Assembly (NCBI GenBank): GCA_964542255.1 | Contig: CAZITV010000010.1 | Location: forward strand, 1 to 33,277 | Reading direction: 5' to 3' | Length of the DNA stretch: 33,277 nucleotides | From: CAYMSF01 sp964542255 | GTDB taxonomy: Bacteria > Verrucomicrobiota > Lentisphaeria > Victivallales > Victivallaceae | In this document: positions 1 to 7,437 of the stretch, piece after piece | Layout of the letters: each line of letters starts with the position of its first letter | Numbering within the stretch: position 1 is the stretch's first letter | The notes under the pieces: model-generated | Told to the model about the DNA's origin: nothing | What the model saw: only the letters and a program-made list of their open reading frames with translations | Databases searched by the model: none | Program-made: the position numbers and the translations under genes

Positions 1-29
1 TAATACCAATTCGCAATCATTGATAGACA
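1..29. repeat. Copy of foldback-element terminal repeat at the window edge
   Basis: These 29 bases match the left terminus of the element at 28223-28251 at 28 of 29 positions; the only difference is A versus G at the 25th base. The match begins at base 1, which suggests that the window or its parent contig ends in a multi-copy repeat. No matching opposite terminus was found in the next 200 bases, so either the element is incomplete or the repeat end stands alone. Confidence 0.7.
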
Positions 30-195
30 AACGGTTGACCGCGCGGGAGCGTTTTGAAGTTTTAAAAGGCATACTATCGAGATAAACCGCCAATATCTGC
101 AGATAATAACAGTTAGCCATTTGACCAATGAGCCGCACTGCAACATAGATGCGCGCGGAATCTTCGTATGGAGTAATCTGTGAATGAATTGACAT
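1..195 (-). CDS. Possible gene fragment running off the left edge, unknown function
   Basis: An ATG at 195-193 opens a frame that stays open for 65 codons to the window edge. The translation starts MSIHSQITPYEDSARIY and has a hydrophobic-leaning middle (MANCYYLQILAVYL) followed by a basic stretch (KTSKRSR). I recognise no family. The last nine visible residues (SINDCELVL) are encoded by the terminal repeat at 1-29, so the element either supplies the end of this gene or truncated it. There is no convincing Shine-Dalgarno sequence before the ATG. An open frame of this length can arise by chance, so the call is tentative. It would be divergent from the membrane protein gene at 284. Confidence 0.3.
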   Translation of the reverse strand, partial: MSIHSQITPYEDSARIYVAVRLIGQMANCYYLQILAVYLDSMPFKTSKRSRAVNRLSINDCELVL

Positions 196-283
196 AAATT
201 AGGATTGCAACTTTCATACACTGCGTTTATTGTATATTCGATTTGACTTTTTTAATTTTAAACACTTAATTTTTACGACTATT

Positions 284-2302
284 ATGTTGAATAAGAGAAC
301 AAACAAACAGATGATGGACTCGGATGTTTTGCGCCTGGGAACCATTTTTATTGTCACTGGTATTTTAATAATTCTGCTGGCTGCCGCGCTCGGGCTTTAT
401 ATTAAAAATATGTCGGTGGCAGAATACAAGGAATATTGCCGGATGCTGCTGCCGGAATTAGTTTATGCTCTGGCACCGGAAAGAAATGAGCGAATTATTT
501 ATACTATCTGCGTTTTGGCGCTGCCATTGTTAGCACTAGGCTCAATATGGCTGGTGGATAGCGTTAAAAATAATCTGGACAATATTAATGCTCAACAGTG
601 CCGGTGGTGGAAAAAACTGCTGATATGGACACCGATATACGTGCTGATGGCTACTGCAGTTGTCGGCTGTTCCGTTGGTACACTCGCTGAGTTTATGTTT
701 CGTCCACTGGTGCGCTGCGAATCATGGCTACCGTGGGCGATATGTTTGCTGCTTGCCGGGGTATTGTATTTGGCAGAGGTCTTTTATGGACTTAACAGAT
801 GGCTACCGCGCCGGATAATGTTGGCGGTATTTTTGTTTCTACCGGTATTCCAAACCTTTTTTTGTCGAATTTTCACTTTATATGATTTACACGCGATAAA
901 TGTGCATCACTTGGAAATTATCGCTTACTCTGTATCCCAAGCGGCGGCTGGGCGTTTTGACCATGACCAGTACGGGCTGTATTCACAAATACTGGCGCCG
1001 GTATTTCGCTTGACCGGCACCTCGGTATTCAGCATTTCAATCATTATGGGAATATTATATATCACCGCTTTTTGGGCAATGCTTAAAAGTGCTATGGAAT
1101 TTGTCCGCGGCAGAATATGGGTGCTGCTAATCTTGATGGTAATGCTCCTGTGCTGCGGAATGTTTAATTTTTTAAATGATAATCGTTTAGAACCATATTT
1201 TGCTTACCATCCAATTCGTTTTTTCTTCCCGGCAGTTGGAGCATGGCTGTTTACTTTGCTGCTGAGAAAAAAAATTGCGGTTAATTACGGTTTAATTTTA
1301 GCCGGTGCGTTTTCCGGATTAGGAATGCTTTGGAATATGGATGGCGGCATTCCGCTCTTCGCCGCATTCGGGGTATGGCTTCTGGCTGAATTTTATCGGC
1401 GCCGTAACCGTGCCGCGTTTTGGAACGGGGTAATTTTTGGTGTATCTGCATTAGTGGTGACAGGCGCAGGCTATGGTATCATCGGCAGCGCAATAGGCAG
1501 CGAGAAGTTCATGGAGATGTTTAAATCTCACCAAATTTTCTATTTAATGGGATACTTTATGCTGCCGATGCCGCTAAAATTATACCCATGGCAGGTTGTT
1601 GCCGCAATTAATATCATCGGCCTGATAATAGGCATAAGGGGGTATTGGCAAAAACAACCCGGCACGTACAGTCAATACTGTTTATTTTTAGCTATACTGG
1701 GAACAGGCTTATTCACCTATTTTCAAGGGCGTTCACACGATTTAACGCTGCCGGCGGTAATCTGGGTGCCGTTAATTCTTCTAGCAACATACTGCGACCG
1801 AATTTTGCGGGCATTCCGATTGGGACTAATTTCTTGGCAGCCAACCGTATTAGCTTTGCCTGCATTGGCGCTGCTAACATTCTCCATTGCAACGCCGGTG
1901 ATGCGTTATGACCGCATTATTGCAGGCACCAAGACCACATGGACAGGTATTATAAACCTTAATCAATCAAATCCAACAGAAGAACGCGTCAGATTTATTC
2001 TTACCTGCGCCGGAGAGCGGCGCGAGGTCAATATTTATGGAGAAAATCAAGGTATTTATTATGCTGAAACTGGTCTTAAGGCAGGAATCTCAGATTTCAA
2101 CCGGATTTACCTAGTCCTGATAAAAGACAAAATTCGCATCTTCCAAGAACTGGAAAGAGCGACAATCCCGTTATTTGTTTCTGTTCATCCCGGGAATATT
2201 CCTACCCTGCCGCCGCCGATATTGAAAAACTACCGGCTTACAGCCGTCAGTCCGGATAAAACTATTTTCTTTTTTGAACCTCTAAAGACCATCACAAATT
2301 AG
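284..2302 (+). CDS. Large polytopic membrane protein, possibly glycosyltransferase-like
   Basis: The protein has roughly a dozen hydrophobic membrane segments from about residue 15 to residue 545, with a soluble C-terminal tail of about 110 residues. The layout resembles GT-C/PMT-like or O-antigen-related membrane proteins. A short extracytoplasmic stretch (HHLEIIAYSVSQAAAG, then FDHDQYGLYSQILAPV) sits where such enzymes often have their first large loop, but I see no certain catalytic signature. The ATG at 284 is taken as start. The frame also opens with TTG at 230, but a possible promoter (TTGACT at 243-248) lies inside that extension, and ATGs at 311 and 314 are equally possible. It is convergent with the phosphoesterase gene, 23 bases away. 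The DUF2079 gene at 20389-22647 is a distant functional analogue in this window. The gene is clearly real; its function is uncertain. Confidence 0.75.
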   Translation: MLNKRTNKQMMDSDVLRLGTIFIVTGILIILLAAALGLYIKNMSVAEYKEYCRMLLPELVYALAPERNERIIYTICVLALPLLALGSIWLVDSVKNNLDNINAQQCRWWKKLLIWTPIYVLMATAVVGCSVGTLAEFMFRPLVRCESWLPWAICLLLAGVLYLAEVFYGLNRWLPRRIMLAVFLFLPVFQTFFCRIFTLYDLHAINVHHLEIIAYSVSQAAAGRFDHDQYGLYSQILAPVFRLTGTSVFSISIIMGILYITAFWAMLKSAMEFVRGRIWVLLILMVMLLCCGMFNFLNDNRLEPYFAYHPIRFFFPAVGAWLFTLLLRKKIAVNYGLILAGAFSGLGMLWNMDGGIPLFAAFGVWLLAEFYRRRNRAAFWNGVIFGVSALVVTGAGYGIIGSAIGSEKFMEMFKSHQIFYLMGYFMLPMPLKLYPWQVVAAINIIGLIIGIRGYWQKQPGTYSQYCLFLAILGTGLFTYFQGRSHDLTLPAVIWVPLILLATYCDRILRAFRLGLISWQPTVLALPALALLTFSIATPVMRYDRIIAGTKTTWTGIINLNQSNPTEERVRFILTCAGERREVNIYGENQGIYYAETGLKAGISDFNRIYLVLIKDKIRIFQELERATIPLFVSVHPGNIPTLPPPILKNYRLTAVSPDKTIFFFEPLKTITN

Positions 2303-2319
2303 CCTATTATCCCAAGGTG

Positions 2320-2361
2320 CTGCAGTTACGGGATTTTTACTGGTTCGGTCTTTAACTGCAG
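2320..2361. terminator. Inverted repeat between convergent genes, possible bidirectional terminator
   Basis: A perfect 9-base inverted repeat (CTGCAGTTA at 2320-2328, TAACTGCAG at 2353-2361) with a 24-base loop sits where two convergent genes end. It overlaps the last codons of the phosphoesterase gene. There is no clear T-tract on either side, so this is a weak terminator call and the repeat may be fortuitous coding sequence. Confidence 0.25.
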
Positions 2362-3171
2362 AAGTTGCGAGTTCAATTTACCCTCTTTTATTTGCCAAAT
2401 TCTGAATCCCAGCGGTTTACCGTCAAAATTTTTTGATGTCGTTTCACAGCTGGCAAAAATAATGCCGTCTTGAGTAGTTTCGCGCGTCTGATGGGTATGT
2501 CCGTGCAATACCGCGACAACTCCGCCATCCTTAAATAGTTTAAGATATTGTTTGCGCAGTGGTTGTGGAAAATTAAAATATCCGTCAGGCTCGTCTGATT
2601 GTTTGTCAAATAAAGGATGGTGCATAACAACAATTACCGGCAATTTTTTTTGTTTATATTCCGTCAAAGTGCTGCTTAACCATTGTTCCTGTTCACTAGA
2701 ATATTGTGGAACTGGACGCAGTATAATGGTAGAATTAATAAAGACGAAAGCATACCCGTCAATCACCCGGCAATAATAATCTGGTCCTATGGTATTGCGG
2801 TATTGGACGATAGAATCGGCGCTGCCCAAGTCATGATTGCCAGGAACGCAAAAAACTGGGTGGTTGAACGCTGCCTTTGCCTGGTTAAACGCTTTGAATG
2901 AACTATCGGATGCGGTATTAACTAAATCCCCACAAATGACGGTCATTGCAGCATCGGTTTGGCTCGCCTGAATAATTGCCTGCTGAAAATTATCAAGGTC
3001 TTTGGAAAAACTAGTCATCCCCAACTGTGGATCCGTCATTTGAATAAAGGTAAGCGGCTTAGCAGCGGAATTGAGATTTGCACAGCCGCCAAACAATAAG
3101 ACCAATGACGATAAAGCAATGAACCCAAGAAGGCAGCAGGGACGCCACGGATAATTAATAAATCCTGACAT
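2326..3171 (-). CDS. Calcineurin-like metallophosphoesterase lipoprotein (CPPED1-like)
   Basis: Predicted hydrolase of phosphoesters with a two-metal centre, tethered outside the cytoplasmic membrane. Residues 12-29 are hydrophobic and end in FGGC, giving a lipoprotein cysteine at residue 30. The metallophosphoesterase motifs follow in order: TDPQLG near residue 46 (Asp-Pro-Gln in place of the usual DxH, as in CPPED1-type enzymes), GDLVN, GNHDLG, MHHPLF and HGHTHQ. The length of 281 residues fits a single catalytic domain plus signal. The ATG at 3171 is preceded by AAGGA at a rather long distance. It is the last gene of the run starting at 4898, after four small lipoprotein or membrane proteins, so it may act in the same envelope process. 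The substrate cannot be told from sequence. Confidence 0.9.
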   Translation of the reverse strand: MSGFINYPWRPCCLLGFIALSSLVLLFGGCANLNSAAKPLTFIQMTDPQLGMTSFSKDLDNFQQAIIQASQTDAAMTVICGDLVNTASDSSFKAFNQAKAAFNHPVFCVPGNHDLGSADSIVQYRNTIGPDYYCRVIDGYAFVFINSTIILRPVPQYSSEQEQWLSSTLTEYKQKKLPVIVVMHHPLFDKQSDEPDGYFNFPQPLRKQYLKLFKDGGVVAVLHGHTHQTRETTQDGIIFASCETTSKNFDGKPLGFRIWQIKEGKLNSQLLQLKTEPVKIP

Positions 3172-3189
3172 AATAATCAGAGAACATCC

Positions 3190-3528
3190 TTACTTGATAA
3201 TGGTATTGCCGGGAATTGTGATATTTGATGACGAACGGATGGCCGGGGCGGCACTGTCAGCGACAGGCTCCCATTTTTCAAGTCTTTTCCCGTTTTCTAT
3301 AGTTACGCGCAGAATCCATGTATCTCCGGAATAGGTATCTAACTTAAAAACCCCCTCTTCATTGCTGCTCTCTGTAATTTTAAAACTGCCGCCAAATAAA
3401 ATAAATCTGGCGGTGTTAATCGTCGAAGTAATATTTTGAGCATTATTTGCCGCATAGGCGATAGCACTGATTGCCGCCATCGTTAATACCGCGCCAATGA
3501 TACACCAAACAAACCAATTTTTTCTCAT
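3190..3528 (-). CDS. Small membrane-anchored protein, unknown function
   Basis: 112 residues. One hydrophobic segment at about residues 6-27 probably acts as an N-terminal anchor. The soluble remainder is extracytoplasmic if orientation is typical and contains the stretch FKLDTYSGDTWILRV. That kind of 'value to fixed-width result' beta motif occurs in many small bacterial envelope proteins without an assigned role. It lies 18 bases upstream of the phosphoesterase start and 29 bases after the lipoprotein stop at 3558, so the genes are probably cotranscribed. An AGGAGAC-type ribosome site (CAGGAGACAGCAAA on the minus strand) precedes the ATG. No family assigned. Confidence 0.7.
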   Translation of the reverse strand: MRKNWFVWCIIGAVLTMAAISAIAYAANNAQNITSTINTARFILFGGSFKITESSNEEGVFKLDTYSGDTWILRVTIENGKRLEKWEPVADSAAPAIRSSSNITIPGNTIIK

Positions 3529-3557
3529 TTTGCTGTCTCCTGTTAAGTTTGGTAATA

Positions 3558-4148
3558 TTAGCGTTCTTCAAAACGCTTAATCGTTTTCTTTACTTTAGGC
3601 GATTCTGATAATTTCTTAGTAGCCTCAAATGCGATTTCCTGGCACATACGATAAATTACCGGGGCAACTTCTTTTTTGTTTTCAAAGGGCATTTCGAGTT
3701 GTTTTTTTAATTCGAAAGCTTCAATTTTCTTTTCACCAGGCTCCTTAAATAGCACGACAACATGCAGTGAATACCGGGCAGTTTCGCCATCTACCTCAAG
3801 ACTTGATTCGGGCACTGTCACATTAACAGTGAATGCATCAATTACCTCACTGCGCGGCGCCTCAAAGGTTTTTTGAGTAGCACTATTAAAACTATTCCTT
3901 ATAATTTCCTGTAATGGGTAATGAAACGAATCATCGCTAAAGAATCCCGGGTCTGAACCAGTCAAATTATCGGGGCAATGCACTTCTACCCGGCACGGTA
4001 CTTTTAGTTTGGTTTTAGTCAGAATTGTGGTTTGTTCCGGGCTCATGTCAGATTTATTCGGGTCCACTGACGGCATATACACGTGACTGCAGCCTGCACC
4101 AAACATTAATCCAGCAACTGTTACAAATAAAATACTAAACTTTTTCAT
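3558..4148 (-). CDS. Lipoprotein of unknown function
   Basis: 196 residues. The N-terminus is a lipoprotein signal: two lysines, a hydrophobic core, then FGAGC with the lipidated cysteine at residue 20. The mature part has alternating hydrophobic and polar strands (FTVNVTVPES, YSLHVVVLFKEPG) suggesting a beta-rich domain, and a basic tail from about residue 180 (KVKKTIKRFEER). The start codon overlaps the stop of the gene upstream (ATGA at 4145-4148), so translation of the two is probably coupled. It resembles uncharacterised outer-membrane-associated lipoproteins in general character only; I recognise no family. Confidence 0.7.
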   Translation of the reverse strand: MKKFSILFVTVAGLMFGAGCSHVYMPSVDPNKSDMSPEQTTILTKTKLKVPCRVEVHCPDNLTGSDPGFFSDDSFHYPLQEIIRNSFNSATQKTFEAPRSEVIDAFTVNVTVPESSLEVDGETARYSLHVVVLFKEPGEKKIEAFELKKQLEMPFENKKEVAPVIYRMCQEIAFEATKKLSESPKVKKTIKRFEER

Positions 4149-4531
4149 TCAATCTCTTCTCCTGCATGCTCAATCGTGACCGCGGTTCCTTCAACCTTAG
4201 TCCAATAAAACGCCGTTACTAATAAATGAATCATATTAAACTCTTCCGTCACCTCTATCAAGCCATTCCCTTTGCCATTTTTTATCGCATTATCTCTGGC
4301 CGCTTTTGACGGTTCGGACGGGTCAAATGGAATGCCCAAAATCATGAAGCCGGAAGACGTACCTTTGCAATAACCTAGCTTGGTGTAAGTATCCCGACCG
4401 GTAATCGGAGTTGTTGAGGGGGAAAGACCAATGGCGCTGGTGCAACCGGTTAACTGGAACACCGTTACCGCGATGAATATTGCCATGATTATCTTGGCAA
4501 AACAAAAACATTTTTTTGTATAAGTCTTCAT
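4145..4531 (-). CDS. Small lipoprotein, paralogue of the gene at 4536-4898
   Basis: 128 residues. A long signal ends in LTGC with the lipid-bearing cysteine at residue 30. Just after it comes SPSTTPITGRDTYT, nearly the same as APSSMPITARDSYT in the next gene, followed by a segment that resembles the neighbour in layout (small hydrophobic strand, then a helix with charged residues, then a conserved-looking I-V or I-N-V strand). The two therefore look like tandem duplicates that have diverged. A GGAG ribosome site precedes the ATG by about 8 bases. It is 4 bases from the upstream gene and overlaps the downstream one by 4 bases, so it sits inside a tight operon. Confidence 0.75.
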   Translation of the reverse strand: MKTYTKKCFCFAKIIMAIFIAVTVFQLTGCTSAIGLSPSTTPITGRDTYTKLGYCKGTSSGFMILGIPFDPSEPSKAARDNAIKNGKGNGLIEVTEEFNMIHLLVTAFYWTKVEGTAVTIEHAGEEIE

Positions 4532-4535
4532 AATG

Positions 4536-4898
4536 TTACTCCAAGATGCTGCCAGATTTTTTCATTTTTATTGCATCGCCGCGAATTAAGATCTTTCGGA
4601 CATTCCAGAAAACATAACAATTGTTAATATTTTCAATCGAAACGTTAATAATCGCGTCCGCCTTATATTTTTCTTTCACTTTTTGCAGGGTAGTATAGAC
4701 ACTGCAGGTGGTTATCGGAAAAATAAGAACAGTAACTCCAGAATCGATGGCGTATGCCTCTCTTTGAACAATGGTGTAGCTATCTCTTGCGGTAATTGGC
4801 ATCGATGACGGTGCCAACCCACCCGGAGAAGTGCAGCCGCTGCAAATAAAACCCAACGCGACCGCAAATAAAGTGAAAACCTTTTCTTTCTTTTTCAT
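4536..4898 (-). CDS. Small lipoprotein, first gene of the envelope operon
   Basis: 120 residues. Lysine-rich start, hydrophobic core and a cysteine at residue 22 (CSGC; the -3 position is Cys rather than Leu, so the lipobox is not perfect). The mature N-terminus carries APSSMPITARDSYT, shared with the following gene. The rest contains KVKEKYKADAIINVSIEN, an alpha-beta pattern seen in small heavy-metal-binding-like or TRL-like lipoproteins; this similarity is loose. It heads a run of five minus-strand genes (4898 to 2326) with gaps of at most 29 bases and one 4-base overlap. No clear sigma-70 promoter was seen in the 99 bases upstream, which contain AT-rich DNA. Confidence 0.75.
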   Translation of the reverse strand: MKKKEKVFTLFAVALGFICSGCTSPGGLAPSSMPITARDSYTIVQREAYAIDSGVTVLIFPITTCSVYTTLQKVKEKYKADAIINVSIENINNCYVFWNVRKILIRGDAIKMKKSGSILE

Positions 4899-4997
4899 TT
4901 TTTGCGCCTAGCTTGTTATTAATCAGGAACCGGACAAAAAAGATACAACACGATAATGTTAATCTAAAACATTTTTTAAAAAATACAATTTATAGAG

Positions 4998-7151
4998 TTA
5001 GCGCAGTTGTAATATTTTTCGATAGACTGGAATTTCGTGTTCGAGCACTCTTTTAACTTGACGGATTTTCCATTCCAAATGTTCTTTGTCGGTCATATAC
5101 TCCATAATGGGTTCCCAGCCCAGGCAGGAATCGGCCTCAACTAAAGGGATAGTTGCTTCAGCGTTACTAATTTCCTGTTCTGCCAGTTTGACAATGGCGT
5201 CGAGGAGTTTTTCCGCCTTACTGACATTTTTTTCCAATAAAAGTTTTTTATTGAGGAGCCACCACTGTTTTATGTGGATGGTGGTGAGAATGGTATTGGC
5301 AATAAATTTGCCCAACCCCAGCATTTTTTTTGCTGCTGCGGTTTTTTTTGCCGGAGCCGATTGGCAGGCTTTTTCCATTGAGTCCACTCCATTCAGCCAG
5401 GTTTTAAGCATCTTTTTCAGTATTTTTATTTCTTCGGGGAGGCGTAAGCCGCCTGGCGATTGGCATTCGTTTTCAAATGGCTTATAAAAGGTTTTGACCA
5501 TATAATGTGAAAACGGCGCATGTGGCGAGGAGGGCATATTTATTTCCTGCGATAAGAAAGTTCGGGTAATATCCGGATGGAATACGAAGGGATAAGCAGG
5601 TCCGACCCGGCACGGACCATATTGGTCTTCGTTGGAGGGAATGTAATCGTTAATAGCATCGCTCCACTGTTTCCACGCCGCCAGCGCACTCGGTGCTCCA
5701 GGATTGCCAAAATCACGTTTGGCGATTTGGGCAAGGTGGTTGCGTCCGGTTGCGGTTGGACTCCAATAGTTTAATTTGGCCAGTTCGCTGATTATTGAGG
5801 GAAAGAAGCCGTACTGATGGCTTTCCATCAGGCCGCACAGGTTCCACTGCGTATGCGCCGCCAGCAGAGATTGGTGCCTTTTGTCCCATTGAAATGGCAC
5901 CGGAATATAGGGAACGGTGCCAAAATCCCACGTGCGCCCGGCAGTGTTGCTCACCGCGTAAAGACGGATATTATTTTTTTTCGCTGCTTTTGCCTCACTG
6001 ACAAAGCATTTTCCCGGGCCGGGAATGGATATTGAGTAGTCCATGCAGACATCGGTTATGCCGCCTCTTTTTATTGGCTCAAATGTTTCATAGGTGACGA
6101 GCAGGGTAATGCCTTCCGGCAGCGACTCAATTAATTTGAGGCGCGCCTTTTCGGGAGCATAGCCCCAGTTATAAGTCCAAAAAACTATTTCTGCCTGCTG
6201 GTTATATTGATGGATGGTATCTTTGATCATTGTCAGCCATTCGGGATAATCATAACACGGCCACCATCCGGGACTTGGCTTGGTGCCTCTTATCCCGTCA
6301 TTTGGTGTATCCCAGGGTTTACCCGTAGTGTTGACATTATCCTTACTCGGAAATTCACAAGATTCACCAACCAGTATCACGCCTTTGGCTTTGGGACAGG
6401 CTCGAAAAAGTTTGCCGTAAGTGCTCTGGTAATAATCACGGGCATCAGCGTCTGCCGGGTGCTTAAGGCTTTTTAGACAACTGTAAATATAGACATCAAT
6501 GCCGAAACTTTCTGCCCGTTCAATCAAATCATTGAAATCCAAGTAGCCCATCAGGGTAGTATCAACATCTTTAGTGAAAATCATAATTGCATCCATGCCG
6601 GCGTGTGCAATGATACTCAGGTACGCGTCCGGGAATTGGTCAATGCCCCAGCCTGAATGGGTCATGCGCGGCGAGAAGCGCGGTTCTCGTTTTACTTTCC
6701 CTGCGGCAAGCAATGGTGCCTCGCGTAAATTCATCAAATCTTCAATGTAATAGCTCCCCTGGGCACTGCCCCGGTCGTCAAACCCGCAAATAACAACTCG
6801 CTTTCGGCTGCAGTCAAGCAGATAGCTGCCCGGTACGGAAAGAGACTTGCCGGAGGAGGGAAAATCTTCACGAACGCCAAGCAAGATGCAGTTTTTTGCG
6901 GTAATTTCAGAGAGCTGCTCCGCTCGTTGCAACAAAACAGCAACATTCATGCTGGTAAAAAAATAGTCCTGCAAATCCATCGCCGCTTTTTCTACCAATT
7001 TTGAACAGTTGCGGCCGATAATTATCTTCCAGCCATCAACAATTTCAACCTCGTTTGTCAGGGGTTTTACCGAATAATCGCGCCGGTCCGGCAAATGAAC
7101 CATATTCAGAAAACTTCTAAAGGCATAATGTCTTTCCTGTTGCATATGCAT
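4998..7151 (-). CDS. Glycosidase-like protein with GH20/GH67-type architecture
   Basis: 717 residues, apparently cytoplasmic as no signal peptide is visible. The order of parts resembles GH67 alpha-glucuronidases and GH20-type enzymes: an alpha-beta N-terminal domain at about residues 36-160 (IIIGRNCSKLVEKAAMDLQDY, then VICGFDDRGSAQGSYYIEDL), a TIM-barrel-like middle from about 160 to 480 (REPRFSPRMTHSGWGIDQFP opens it) and a helical C-terminal region. The acidic stretch GESCEFPS near residue 262 lies at a barrel-strand end and could hold a catalytic acid, but I cannot identify the catalytic pair. Substrate is unknown; a uronic acid or hexosamine glycan is a guess from the fold. The first ATG at 7151 lacks a good ribosome site; ATG at 7145 or the Met at residue 17 are alternatives. 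Confidence 0.75.
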   Translation of the reverse strand: MHMQQERHYAFRSFLNMVHLPDRRDYSVKPLTNEVEIVDGWKIIIGRNCSKLVEKAAMDLQDYFFTSMNVAVLLQRAEQLSEITAKNCILLGVREDFPSSGKSLSVPGSYLLDCSRKRVVICGFDDRGSAQGSYYIEDLMNLREAPLLAAGKVKREPRFSPRMTHSGWGIDQFPDAYLSIIAHAGMDAIMIFTKDVDTTLMGYLDFNDLIERAESFGIDVYIYSCLKSLKHPADADARDYYQSTYGKLFRACPKAKGVILVGESCEFPSKDNVNTTGKPWDTPNDGIRGTKPSPGWWPCYDYPEWLTMIKDTIHQYNQQAEIVFWTYNWGYAPEKARLKLIESLPEGITLLVTYETFEPIKRGGITDVCMDYSISIPGPGKCFVSEAKAAKKNNIRLYAVSNTAGRTWDFGTVPYIPVPFQWDKRHQSLLAAHTQWNLCGLMESHQYGFFPSIISELAKLNYWSPTATGRNHLAQIAKRDFGNPGAPSALAAWKQWSDAINDYIPSNEDQYGPCRVGPAYPFVFHPDITRTFLSQEINMPSSPHAPFSHYMVKTFYKPFENECQSPGGLRLPEEIKILKKMLKTWLNGVDSMEKACQSAPAKKTAAAKKMLGLGKFIANTILTTIHIKQWWLLNKKLLLEKNVSKAEKLLDAIVKLAEQEISNAEATIPLVEADSCLGWEPIMEYMTDKEHLEWKIRQVKRVLEHEIPVYRKILQLR

Positions 7152-7191
7152 CTCATTTTGTTAGCTTTTATTAAAGTTCTAAAGTGCTTAA

Positions 7192-7221
7192 ATTATAAAC
7201 TAGTTACTAGAGGTGTCTTAA
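7192..7221 (-). promoter_or_regulatory. Candidate promoter of the glycosidase-like gene with spacer palindrome
   Basis: On the minus strand TTAAGA (7221-7216) is followed after 18 bases by a perfect TATAAT (7197-7192), about 40 bases before the ATG at 7151. The spacer contains the palindrome CTAGTTACTAG (7200-7210), which could be an operator half-site pair. The -35 match is weak, so the assignment rests on the -10 box and position. Confidence 0.4.
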
Positions 7222-7399
7222 AATATGCCTCTCATGCACGAGAAATGCTAGTTGAAAATATTTTTAATTTTCTGTGTTGTCCGCCTATTCCGTGGTTAAA
7301 CTCTCTTGCGTTTTCGTTAAACCAATTTTCCCGTGCAAAAAAATGATTTTAAGCCTTTTTTAAAGTCACGCCGCATACCATAAGTTGCGGCTGTTGCCT

Positions 7400-7427
7400 T
7401 AATGCCAATCCGCGTTCATTGGTATTA
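7400..7427. repeat. Short hairpin resembling joined ends of the foldback element
   Basis: A 10-base stem (TAATGCCAAT/ATTGGTATTA, one G-T pair) with an 8-base loop. Its left half matches the first 15 bases of the element terminus at 12 positions, and its right half is the exact inverse of the outermost 10 bases (TAATACCAAT). It lies 11 bases past the stop of the minus-strand gene at 7438 and could also serve as a terminator, but no T-tract follows. Confidence 0.45.
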
Positions 7428-7437
7428 GATTACGCTT

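Noticed and set aside
7095..7346. An 83-codon plus-strand frame across the start of the glycosidase-like gene
   Set aside because: It overlaps a real gene and AT-rich spacer, has no ribosome site and no recognisable motif.
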